64,000 nt of DNA, taken from NCBI GenBank assembly GCA_014526335.1, contig JACTAT010000352.1, positions 396,441-460,440 of the forward strand. The letters run 5' to 3'. Source of the DNA: Chrysaora quinquecirrha (taxonomy: Eukaryota; Cnidaria; Scyphozoa; Semaeostomeae; Pelagiidae). The stretch's first letter is position 1. Every line of letters starts with the position of its first letter. The position numbers and the translations under genes were made by a program. The notes under the pieces were generated by a model, which was given only the letters and a program-made list of their open reading frames with translations, did not search any database and was not told where the DNA came from. This document shows, one piece after another, positions 54,310 to 64,000 of this stretch.

Positions 54310-54720
54310 ATAATTTTTAAACTTTTTTTTAATAAAGTGGAGACTTCTCTGAGATACAAATCATTCACATGTTTAAATCTGACGTATTAATCGTTTCTTG
54401 TATCAATCGACTTCTGTTTAGCCGAATCGTACAACTAATAAGCATCATGTTAATTAATTTGACGTCAATATGGCTTCAAGAAATCGGAATCCCGTCGCTT
54501 TTATTTCCATTCTACTACCTATTCACCTATTATTGAATTCTTTAAATTTATTTTTGAAAATTTTTTTCGCCGAGGACACTCTCCGGAAAATGCCGATTAC
54601 AAAGATACCTTTTGTTTTTCAGTCCGTGGAGTGGTTCTTGAGTTATAAGCGAACATATATACATATATACATACACGCACACACCCATACATACATACAA
54701 ACATATACTGCTTTCAGACT
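54310..54720 (+). mobile_element. Retroposon 3' tail candidate
   Basis: CTTGAGTTATAAGCGAACAT followed by a run of ACATATATACATAC repeats (54650-54710) resembles the 3' ends of RTE/Proto-like LINEs. No coding sequence. The assignment is from the tail style only. Confidence 0.35.
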
Positions 54721-54724
54721 GGCA

Positions 54725-56040
54725 CTTTAAATCCAGCTTTATTTAAATCACTTAAAACCGGTTTAACTTGCAGTGTGAAAGCAGTATAAGTGTGGTTGTG
54801 ATTGTTTGCTGCGATGATTCCTCTGCTTTAACGGACACTCATTGGTTCAAGATCTTCTCTTGTCATCTCAATCTCTCAGAATTTTTCTTACATCTTTCCT
54901 CAGGAACTTCTACCATTTGTTGATTTATCATGCAACGAAATAAGGCTAGACTTATGACACGATTCTCATGTTCCGCTCATAAAATCCAGACTAACGATCA
55001 CAGCAATTCGCTACATTGAGACTCATATCCTGACAATGTACAAAAACGGCCAGATTTAGATTAAACTTGTACAGTAGTTATTCGATTATCTGACCCCTCG
55101 TTTATCCGGACTTCGATTATCCGGTCCATCAAAAATGTTCAACTACGAAAGCATTATTAAGCGAATATTCTATTTTTTTGCACAAACCATTGTAAGATCA
55201 AAATATCACGCAGAAATTATCACCAAATCACTCTTAAACCTAAAATACGTTTGTATGCCGAGAATTTTTTGGTTGACAAATAATCTTAAAAAGGACAATT
55301 GAATAGCTACTGTATTCCAAATTCGAATGTTTTGATCTAGCAAAAAGGAATGCGAAGTGTACGTGTGTTAAAAAATAATGGTAAAATTGAAAAATATGAA
55401 GTTGCCAAAATATAATTGAGTATAACATACGGGATCTGGTAAAATCTTTTGCGGCTATCGCTGCTGAAAGAAATCGTGAATATTTTGATCGAAAGTCACA
55501 TTCACCATTTCTCTCTGCTATTTACTGATTGGCCAGATGTTATTCTATCGTTCGATCGGACAAAAATCGAATTGCAATAAAAGTGGGAGGGCATTAATAA
55601 GCCAGTGAAAATGCAGGAAAAATTAAATGCTGCAATCTGATTGGCTCCCAGTTTGAGCAGCTTTCTGACAACAACAACAACTAAAGATGGTAGCTGCGAT
55701 AACTGGGACTCGTGTAATAAGTCTAAAATTGGGCTTCAGACCATTTCATGGCCGTCTTTCTTATCTTCTTCCAATCTCCTAGCCACTACAAGGTACGCAT
55801 GAAACTATGACTTGTTTTTAATTGTCATGTTTAACAAATCTTAAAGAGAAGAAATCAGAATAATGAAAGGCATAGAAATAAATAAATAATATACTTACTC
55901 AATAGTTTGTAATAAATAAATAAAGATAAATAAATAGATAAAATAAAGAAAGTAAATAAATAAAATAAAGATACTTACTCAATAGTTTGTCAATGTATTC
56001 ATTAACATGGAAGAAATCTATGTAAATATTCGCATTTTCT
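54725..56040. other. Intergenic, with Tigger/pogo-like terminus
   Basis: At 55072-55125 ACAGTAGTTATTCGATTATC and TTTATCCGGACTTCGATTAT resemble pogo/Tigger-type ends; no matching second end was found. 55860-55990 carries AAATAAATA-rich repeats with ATACTTACTCAATAGTTTGT twice. No gene is supported. Confidence 0.4.
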
Positions 56041-56046
56041 TCATTA

Positions 56047-56311
56047 TTAGACATGATAGTCACCACTTATCATGACAAGCCTTTGATATTTAGTTGGGCA
56101 ACGTTTTGGGAGAGATCCGTCTCCCATCATCGGGCAATGAGAAATTTGGTTTCTTTTCTATTTATTGCACACCTTTCGATCCGTCCTTTGCAATAAATAG
56201 GAAAGAAACCAAATTTCTCATTGCCTGATGAGTGGAGACGGATCTCTCCCGAAACGTTGCCCAACTAAATATCAAAGGCTTGTCATGATAAGTAGTGACT
56301 ATCATGTCTAA
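56047..56311. mobile_element. Foldback palindrome, copy 1
   Basis: Two arms of about 120 bp are near-perfect inverted copies (TTAGACATGATAGTCACCAC at one end, the reverse at the other) around a short centre. Likely a foldback-type MITE; it could form a long hairpin. Confidence 0.9.
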
Positions 56312-56362
56312 AACGGTGTCAGAAACAGCCTTGATAAGTCCGAATATATTTACTCTGAGAGC

Positions 56363-57927
56363 TTTGAAATTTAAAATATTGTTGTGTTGCCGAAATTTCT
56401 GAATTATTGTTGCGATACCTTGCCGCCGAATTTGCCGTTGGGAATTTTGAGAACATTCGTATCTGGATCTTCGTAATTTAAAGCCAAATAATGAGAGAAC
56501 TCACGCAACAGTTGAATCACACAAATCGGTGATTTAACAATGTTGTATTTAAAAAGAAATTAAGACTGCTGACTATAGCCGTAGCTCAGGCCGTCCTAGT
56601 TTAAGGGTCATGAAGAGTAAGAAGAATGGGACAAGTTTCTCTTTTTAACTATGAGTTCATTTTGTCAGGGAATAAACTTCTCTTGGATCTTCTGGAAAAC
56701 GTGACCGTAACCTCTATTTCTGGAGATGAAGAGGAAAGAATTCCGGCTCACGTTGATCGTTTACCACTAACCTTTTAATCGTTGAACCACCGGGGGGGGG
56801 GGTACTTCATTGTGCAAATGACTATACGTGCCGCCCAGTTTCTCCAAACCCACCCATGTCTACCGATAAGTTCTGTTACTCGTGGCACCCATGTATAGAA
56901 AAAACAACGAAATTTTTTACCCATTTGTACCAATATCTCAAATGTTTGAACCCAATTTAACGCCTTAGGCAACTCTAAATGCGGCGAAAAGGCATTTGCG
57001 CTGAAAAAGAAACGCATTTACCCGATTTGCACCATAAAATTGACTCTAAATACAAAGATTTATCAGGCTTTTAAAAGCAATGCATGTCTAAAAATTTTTA
57101 CTACCCATGTGTAGAGATGCTTTACAAAAAAACCAACCCACATGTAGGGAAATTGTCGCTGAAAAAGTTACCTATTTGGGTGGCACGTCTAGTATACTGA
57201 ACAATGGAAGTACCCCCCGGGTAATTTCCACGGATGGTGAGATTTAAATCTCGTGACTGGAGGTGTATATCACGATAAGTGATGCACAGATCAACTGAAC
57301 TATCTTATTGGTTTTGTTTACCTTTTTTTTGGCCACAGCATAATAGTGACGTTGCAGCCAGCCTCTGAAGTTCCTGTAAACGAAAGTGCACGTGTTATTA
57401 CATTTGCTGATGTAGGGGAGCAAAGAACCAAGGTCGGAAAGAGAAACATTCTTAATAGGAAACATTGTATACCAAGAAAGAAATAAGCAATAGCCTAACA
57501 GTATCAAAGTAATCTTCTCTAGTGGCTTATTTTCTGTTTTGTGTAGCTCGTAAGAACTTGTTTGATACATTTAATGACACGCAGCCCAAGTGTCGGACAG
57601 ACAGTCATGCTTGTATTTTTCTTCGACCAATTATTTCTGATTTACTCTACTCAAAATCAAGCAAAAATTTTATCAACTCAAAGGAACAGAATGCTTTTCA
57701 TTGAAAGAAAACCTCAATAAATGTGCATTTCAAGCAAGTAGTTACCACTTTCAAGGCCATTTGTGAAACATGGAATATGCATGTATGGATTGGAATGATG
57801 GAATAAAATGATGGAATCTAACCATGAAATGCAATTGTATACAGCAGATGGAATGACCAACTGACATGCTGGAAAAATTACAATAGTAAATCGAAATAGT
57901 CAACATCTAACCATTCCATCACAGTTA
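56363..57927. repeat. Second tandem duplication, copy C1
   Basis: Nearly identical to 58871-60430. Contains the MITE at 56790-57221 and a minus-strand frame of about 50 codons ending at 56404 (IVKSPICVIQLLREFSHYLA, then NYEDPDTNVLKIPNGKFGGK) that looks protein-like in composition; its counterpart at about 58910-59040 is also open over the core but with different 5' context. I do not recognise it. Confidence 0.9.
56790..57221. mobile_element. MITE with CCGGGGGGTACTTC inverted ends (C1)
   Basis: Begins with a C/G run then GTACTTCATTGT and ends ACAATGGAAGTACCCCCCGG. The interior has GTGGCACCCATG and GGTGGCACG inverted subterminal matches. Non-coding despite an 80-codon frame. Confidence 0.75.
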
Positions 57928-57929
57928 CT

Positions 57930-58215
57930 CCGTCTAAGAGCCTGAAAAATTTGAAGGTCGTTGGAATTATAAAAATTGCGTCTTTGGAATCATATGAACC
58001 TACTTCTAATACTTGGAATTTAATTGCTGTTTGGTACAAATTTAACTGGGATTATTCGTTGCTGTTTGTATAAAGTTTTTATTGCTGATTATTATTACGA
58101 AATACTTAATTGTTGACTCATCTGCTCAACTGAGAACAAGAAGAAACTAGCAGATATGCCTTTTAGGAGCTTGCGCTCCAATGGACAAAATCCAATGTAT
58201 GACTCTTACACCGTA
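57930..58215. other. Unassigned spacer
   Basis: AT-rich DNA between C1 and the second foldback; nothing recognised. Confidence 0.4.
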
Positions 58216-58497
58216 TTAGACATGATAGTCACCACTTATCATGACAAGCCTTTGATATTTAGTTGGGCAACGTTTTGGGAGAGATCCGTCTCCCATCATC
58301 GGGCAATGAGAAATTTGGTTTCTTTTCTATTTATTGCACACCTTTCGATCCGACCTTTGTAAGTAGGAAAGAAACCAAATAAGTAGGAAAGAAACCAAAT
58401 TTCTCATTGCCTAATGATGGGAGACGGATCTCTCCCGAAACGTTGCCCAACTAAATATCAAAGGCTTGTCATGATAAGTGGTGACTATCATGTCTAA
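58216..58497. mobile_element. Foldback palindrome, copy 2
   Basis: The same arms as 56047-56311; the centre holds a duplicated GTAGGAAAGAAACCAAAT. The downstream CAGAAACAGCCTTGA is shared too, so the palindrome is part of the tandem duplication. Confidence 0.9.
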
Positions 58498-58539
58498 TAC
58501 GCTGTCAGAAACAGCCTTGACAAGTCCGAATACATTTAC

Positions 58540-58870
58540 TCTGTATGACTCTTAGTTTGATTGGTTAAAGGAACTCTTCCTTTTTCTTACATTTACCGTA
58601 TTTAGTTATGACTTACCTTACTTAGCATAATCTAAGCGTTAGTCATCCGGGTATAAAAATTGGAGATTCTTAACCTAGGTACGGGGCTTTTTTCTCTGGG
58701 TTTTAAAAGAGATACAGACGACGAAAAGAAAAGAAAAGGAAAATGTGAATTTATTCTGTTGTATTTAAGACGTTGAGTATTCTTGAAGTTTTGAAGATAT
58801 TCGTAAGAATTTTGACGTTTTGAAATTTTGAAGATATTTCGTAAGTATCTTTATGTTGAATTGTTAGAGT
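58540..58870. other. Insertion present only in second unit
   Basis: About 330 bp absent from the first unit, with AGAAAAGAAAAGG purine tracts and two related TTTTGAAGATATT segments. Origin not clear. Confidence 0.5.
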
Positions 58871-60430
58871 TTTGAAATTTAAAATATTGTTGTGTTTCCG
58901 AAATTGCTGAATTATTGTTGCGATACCTTGCCGCCGAATTTGCCGTTGGGAATTTTGAGAACATTCGTATCTGGATCTTCGTAATTTAAAGCCAAATAAC
59001 GAAAGAACTCGCGCAACAGTTGAATCACACAAATCGGTGATTTAACAACGTTGTATTAAAAAAGAAATTACGACTGCTGACTATAGCCGTAGCTCAGACC
59101 GTCTTAGTTTAAGGGTCATGAAGAGTAAGAAGAATGGGACAAGTTTCTCCTTTTAACTATGAGTTCATTTTGTCAGGGAATAAACTTCTCTTGGATCTTC
59201 TGGAAAACGTGACCGTAACCTCTATTTCTGGAGATGAAGAGGAAAGAATTCCGGCTCACGTTGATCGTTTACCACGAACCTTTTAATCGTTGAACCCCCG
59301 GGGTACTTCATTGTGCAAATGACTATACGTGCCGCCCAGTTTCTCCAAACCCACCCATGTCTACCGATAAGTTCTGTTACTCGTGGCACCCATGTATAGA
59401 AAAAACAACGAAATTTTTTACCCATTTGTACCAATATCTCAAATGTTTGAACCCAATTTAACGCCTTAGGCAACTCTAAATGCGGCGAAAAGGCATTTGC
59501 GCTGAAAAAGAAACGCATTTACCCGATTTGCACCATAAAATTGACTCTAAATACAAAGATTTATCAGGCTTTTAAAAGCAATGCATGTCTAAAAATTTTT
59601 ACTACCCATGTGTAGAGATGCTTTACAAAAAAAACCAACCCACATGTAGGGAAATTGTCGCTGAAAAAGTTACCTATTTGGGTGGCACGTCTAGTATACT
59701 GAACAATGGAAGTACCCCCCGGGTAATTTCCACGGATGGTGAGATTTAAATCTCGTGACTGGAGGTGTATATCACGATAAGTGATGCACAGATCAACTGA
59801 ACTATCTTATTGGTTTTGTTTACCTTTTTCTTGGCCACAGCATAATAGTGACGTTGCAGCCAGCCTCTGAAGTTCCTGTAAACGAAAGTGCACGTGTTAT
59901 TACATTTGCTGATGTAGGGCAGCAAAGAACCAAGGTCGGAAAGAGAAACATTCTTAATAGGAAACATTGTATACCAAGAAAGAAATAAGCAATAGCCTAA
60001 CAGTATCAAAGTAATCTTCTCTAGTGGCTTATTTTCTGTTTTGTGTAGCTCGTAAGAACTTGTTTGATACATTTAATGACACGCAGCCCAAGTGTCGGAC
60101 AGACAGTCATGCTTGTATTTTTCTTCGACCAATTATTTCTGATTTACTCTACTCAAAATCAAGCAAAAATTTTATCAACTCAAAGGAACAGAATGCTTTT
60201 CATTGAAAGAAAACCTCAATAAATGTGCATTTCAAGCAAGTAGTTACCACTTTCAAGGCCATTTGTGAAACATGGAATATGCAATGATGGATTGGAATGA
60301 TGGAATGGAATGATGGAATCTAACCATGAAATGCAATTGTATACAGCAGATGGAATGACCAACTGACATGCTGGAAAAAATTACAATAGTAAATCGAAAT
60401 AGTCAACATCTAACCATTCCATCACAGTTA
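58871..60430. repeat. Second tandem duplication, copy C2
   Basis: Copy of 56363-57927, offset by about 2508 bp, with few substitutions and homopolymer differences (for example a 13-G run in C1 against 4 G in C2 at the MITE edge). Confidence 0.9.
59295..59723. mobile_element. MITE with CCCCGGGGTACTTC inverted ends (C2)
   Basis: Second copy of the element at 56790-57221. Confidence 0.75.
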
Positions 60431-61100
60431 ATTGCATTTTTCAATTCCCTCATTCCATTCTAACTATACCATTCCTCCTTTTCAGGTCCACCATTAAAAA
60501 TTCCATTTTAAACAGATAGCCAGACTTTCAAGGCCAAGAAAACTTCCGAATCCTAGGTAGCACATGTTTGTAATTATTCATAAATTTTTGTTCCGGGGAT
60601 AGCAATAGTGCCGTGAAAAAAGCAATAGCCATTGGCAATGCAAAAATGTGTTTGACCAGCACTTTGAAATGTTCCCTGTTGGTAGTTAATGTTCAATTTC
60701 AATGATAAGGACAGACCAAATGGTGCAAACTTACAACCGCCAAATTTAACTGCACGAGTTAATCCGGCTCACCATAGCAACACTGCTGTAAAAGGAAGCG
60801 CCTTGCATGAAATGGTTTCCACAAATTACAGACACATGAAAAGTTTCTCTAGCTCTAATGTGATGCAAGTGGGAAATAATCATATAAAGTAGTCTCTGTA
60901 ACATAAAACACGAATAAATTGCATTTAGTTGAGCCATAAAAATGTCATGTATAAATTCCGGAATGTCCTCTGGCAATAAACTGCATATGCCTCTAAAGAA
61001 ACTTACTTTTGAATAATAATAGCAGCTTTCACTTTCTGCTTCTTCGTTGGTTTTGCAGTTTTGAAAATCCTGCAATAATAGGATTCTCTCTCAGTAAATT
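60431..61100. other. Unassigned, one exon-like segment
   Basis: A minus-strand segment at about 61011-61073 lies between TTATTGCAG and AAAA/GTAAGT and is open for 21 codons (DFQNCKTNEEAESESCYYYS). Good splice consensus, but no partner exon is evident. A plus-strand 67-codon frame at 60689 is not convincing. Confidence 0.3.
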
Positions 61101-61104
61101 GGCT

Positions 61105-61640
61105 TTGTATTGTATTGTATTGTATCATTATTTATTGTTAGTGTTACAATAGTGATACTTCACTAATTCATGCTAACATGAAGCAGCCTCAGAGACTAAA
61201 TTGGCTATCACTTATTGCAATACGAGCAAGCGCATTTATTGTTTGGAAACCAAGTTTTTGCAAAACTTTTAAAGTGTTTTACATTTTGGGCTGATTTGGT
61301 TTCAGCAGGAAGAGCGTTCCAGATTTTTAGTCCCTGGAAGCATAGAGAATTTATACCGCGAGAGGTTGTTCTAACTTTTGGTATTTGTGGAGGGCTCATT
61401 CTACGAAGATCGTGGTCTACTCGCTTTGGTATAAAAAATCCCTCATAAATACAGTACAGAATTTATATTACTTAAAGTTTTGTAAATTTCTAATGCTAGA
61501 AGCCTGATCGATTGAATATGGATGGTAGTTTCATTGCATTTTGTAAGCAAGGCCTAACACGAGGAAGTATAGTCCGAGTATGCTAAGCGTTATGCTCTTT
61601 CATTTATTTTTTCAATTTTATCTTGGCAACTCTTGCTACA
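61105..61640 (-). pseudogene. LINE reverse transcriptase C-terminal fragment
   Basis: Minus strand: LLALEIYKTLSNINSVLYL, then across a stop and frame change GFFIPKRVDHDLRR, RTTSRGINSLCFQGLKIWNA and LPAETKSAQNVKHFKSFAKT, ending C-A-C-S-Y-C. This is the standard C-terminal end of jockey/CR1/L2-type RTs. A TACAA-repeat tail at 61107-61127 marks its 3' end. Different from the LINE at 36.8-39 kb. Confidence 0.8.
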
Positions 61641-61644
61641 TAGC

Positions 61645-62220
61645 ATCCATATTAGGGGGCAGTAATTAAAATGACATAGAATGAATGAATTCATGATTAT
61701 CTTTTTTTCTTTATCACCCATGTGTATATGTGTATATCATGTATTTCCTATATAAAACGTTGTTTACTAAGGACCGTTCTATTTTTGAATGTATTCTGCG
61801 AAATACTTGGTATCGTGACGGAACACCAAAAATGGGGGAGACTCAGAGAAAAATTTTTTACTTGGGTTCTTCAATGTCTAATCAATTTCTGTACAATCGC
61901 CTTCAAAAAACGGATTCGCATGAAAACACAAGGTACATGCAATTTTCTATAAGGAAGTGCTTTATAAGAAATCTTGTACTCGGATAGGCAAAAAATTAAG
62001 GAATTTCTAGCATTGGAACGGAGAATTCAAAGGAATATGAAAAATCCAATATTAAAATGCACGGGTTTTGTATTTCAACCTCAATTAGCGATGGAAAGCA
62101 CCCAAGGGTCTACAGAAGCTAAAGTAAATGCAAGTATAGTATGTATAGTGACCGAAACACAAACAGTCAAACGCGAGGAGAGTCTTGAGCTGTATGACTT
62201 GGAGAGTTACTCAGCGATTT
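61645..62220. other. Unassigned
   Basis: Overlapping weak open frames on the plus strand; nothing recognisable in any. Confidence 0.35.
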
Positions 62221-62225
62221 CATTG

Positions 62226-62305
62226 AGCTCTATAGTTCAGTGGAAACGTCGTTGGCTCTCTGATCATGCAGTCCAGGTTCGAATCCCATCTATTGTGGTA
62301 TGCCA
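62226..62305 (+). repeat. tRNA-derived SINE head
   Basis: A-box TAGTTCAGTGG (62233-62243) and B-box GGTTCGAATCC (62276-62286) in normal spacing. The 5' and 3' acceptor strands do not pair and the anticodon arm is irregular, so it is a SINE rather than a tRNA gene. Different head from the SINE at 5533. Confidence 0.6.
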
Positions 62306-62309
62306 CCTC

Positions 62310-63655
62310 TTGGAAAAATCTATCCTAGTGTTCGCTATTCATGAAAAATATGTATACATAGTGACCTTGTATATATTCAGTATATATTCGCGTAAAATTT
62401 TACAAAGTATTGAAAATGAAAGTTAATAAAAGTTTGCAGCACAACGGTTCAAAAACATACTCGTGAATATTATCTGAAGCTGTTGTAGAGCTTGCTTTAG
62501 TATGTCTACAAAAGAAATATTATTTTGCCATCAAGTAACAGCTAAAAGGCACAATAATAGTTTACCATATGAAACCTGGTTTGTTAATATAAATATACTA
62601 TATCTAAAAGTTTAGGTGTCCAGGATATCAAAATTATTTTTAAAAGATTTCTAGATCTCAAATTGTGGAATTTCTAAGGAACTTTCAGTATTTGAAACTG
62701 GAAGTGTAGTAACGAAATAAGACCGAACATTTCCAAAGGAAACGAAGGATATTGCTATGATGCACACTTAAAACGTAAATGGTCTCAAAAATGGCTTGCA
62801 GAAAAACATATTGTTAACATCTTCATGTTAAAGGCGACGAATTCTGAGCTACATATAACCCGAACCTCAAAGGAACCAATGCAAATGGTTCAAGTTTACG
62901 AATGTTCCATTTACACGCTTTTTATAAAGAACTATTTTTTAAGGAACTAACATATAGAAGGCCGAAAAATTTAAAGAACTTTTACTACTAAAGACAACAA
63001 GGAATAAAATCGTTTAATCAATCAATATACAACCTATAGATTAGCTAATACGTTTTCCATATTCTATATAAGCTTTCGTACTTTCCAGCTCTAACCAGTC
63101 AACTTTCGGCTGCTCAAAATTTCAAAATCACTTTGAGCAGCTGGAAATTTAAAGGCCTTTATTTTTCTTTCGCAATAAACCATTACAAAAAAATTTCCGT
63201 GTGTGTCATCTAAGCAAAGTTATAACCTCCAAAGGAACACAGTTTTACAAAATCTCTATAAAATCTGACTTACGCTTTGCCTGCTTTAGACTCCATCCTT
63301 CAGTCGTGTGAGGAGATATCCTACACAGAAAGCAAAAATAAGCTTCAGTTCGAAATTTAATCAAAAAAGGATTTGCTGATTAATCTTACGTAATATTATT
63401 CATAAGGGTTCTCCCAATATGTATGCACAGTACAAATAACGAAAAAGATGTGCAATAGTATAGAAATGTATACACCTGCAGCTCAAGACAGGCATAGCAG
63501 GGAAACGTGTATTTGATGCTGTACACATTTTATAACAAAAATCTCGAGTAAGAGCCGGGATTTTAGCAAACACTTAAAAACAGCAGCAAGGCTAATAACA
63601 ATCGTACTTGATAATATTAACTATAACGACGAATACGTTATATACAGTTGATTTT
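62310..63655. other. Unassigned, one MITE fragment
   Basis: 62912-63000 matches the end of the MITE at 40895-41271 (TACACGCTTTTTATAAAGAA, then GAAGGCC...AAATTTAAAGAACTT). The rest is AT-rich without a recognised gene. Confidence 0.45.
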
Positions 63656-63664
63656 TTTACAAAT

Positions 63665-63985
63665 GTCCCGGGGGGGGGTAACTCCCATATGTATGGGTAC
63701 GGGATGTGCCATTTTTTAAGTTACCTTTATAGGGGTGGAAAATAAATTTTGGGGTATCAAATTTGCTAAAATTACAAACTTGGGGTATCATTTTTGCTAA
63801 GATGATCAATTTTGATAAATCCCAAATAAATTTCAGCTGTATAACTCTAAAAACAGACTTTTGAGTATTTCTATGCACTATATTCATATTTCTTTCTGCA
63901 CTTTGGGGTATACTTTTTAGAACTTTCATAAATTTTGGGGTCTACTTTTTATTACGAAAATGGCACACCCCCGTCACTGATAAGG
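63665..63985. mobile_element. Repeat starting CCCGGGGGGGGG, possibly cut by window end
   Basis: A C/G run, then GTAACTCCCATATG, then GGGATGTGCCATTTTT, which is matched in inverted form by AAAATGGCACACCCCC near 63956. TTTTGGGGTATCA-like strings recur inside (63750, 63780, 63903). Resembles the MITE ends at 56790 in style. Confidence 0.5.
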
Positions 63986-64000
63986 CCCTGGCCAAACGAT

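Noticed and set aside
55688..55800. First exon of a mitochondrial protein (MVAAITGTRVISLKLGFRPF)
   Set aside because: The start looks like a targeting peptide and a GT follows, but an in-frame TAG precedes the donor and no further exon is found.
58156..58362. Plus-strand 68-codon frame
   Set aside because: Translation of one arm of the foldback palindrome; the same words arise at both palindromes.
62226..62305. Functional tRNA gene
   Set aside because: A and B boxes are good but the acceptor strands do not pair and the anticodon arm is irregular; called a SINE head.

Overview
This looks like invertebrate metazoan nuclear DNA: AT-rich, intron-containing, gene-poor and full of repeats. A cnidarian is my best guess, from the style of the Ty3/Gypsy, copia-type and jockey/CR1-like elements and of a small DUF4430-like gene family, but no single feature proves it. 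I see no bacterial operon, rRNA or intact tRNA gene.

Layout. 1-5015: a macrosatellite of about 2.1-2.5 kb units built from a 51-bp array, a spacer and a 15-bp minisatellite. 5.5-7 kb: a tRNA-derived SINE, a 1.1-kb element with perfect 39-bp inverted ends, and a hAT-like terminus. 7.8-12.6 kb: three minus-strand copies of a DUF4430-like exon (two more lie at 28.2 and 40.4 kb). 12.6-14.6 kb: two MITEs and a dimeric satellite. 14.9-18.3 kb: a minus-strand multi-exon gene for an SGNH-hydrolase-like protein whose splice phases can be followed exon by exon, with one frameshift in the catalytic domain and an LTR element at its 5' side. 18.3-25.6 kb: Gypsy-1, LTRs identical. 25.6-26.9 kb: the dimeric satellite again, inverted. 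28.6-40.1 kb: a decayed copia-type element interrupted by Gypsy-2 (29.2-36.4 kb), a 5'-truncated LINE (36.8-39.05 kb) and a MITE. 42.2-47.5 kb: about 67 copies of a 78-bp satellite. 47.5-54.3 kb: a 3.58-kb direct tandem duplication holding exons of an unrecognised gene, a SINE and a 39-bp minisatellite. 56.0-60.4 kb: a second tandem duplication with a foldback palindrome and a MITE. 61-64 kb: LINE and SINE fragments and the start of another repeat.

Most notable: both Gypsy elements, clearly different families, carry a complete MYND-type zinc finger at the gag-pol junction just before the retropepsin, plus a composite C4+CCHC zinc array in gag with identical spacing. The genes do not form a pathway; the window is mainly a record of transposition, nesting and tandem amplification around two host gene families.

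Caution: many reading frames are broken by single missing bases, often in homopolymers, even inside elements whose LTRs are identical or nearly so. Base-level assembly errors are a serious alternative to real decay, so 'pseudogene' calls here are provisional.
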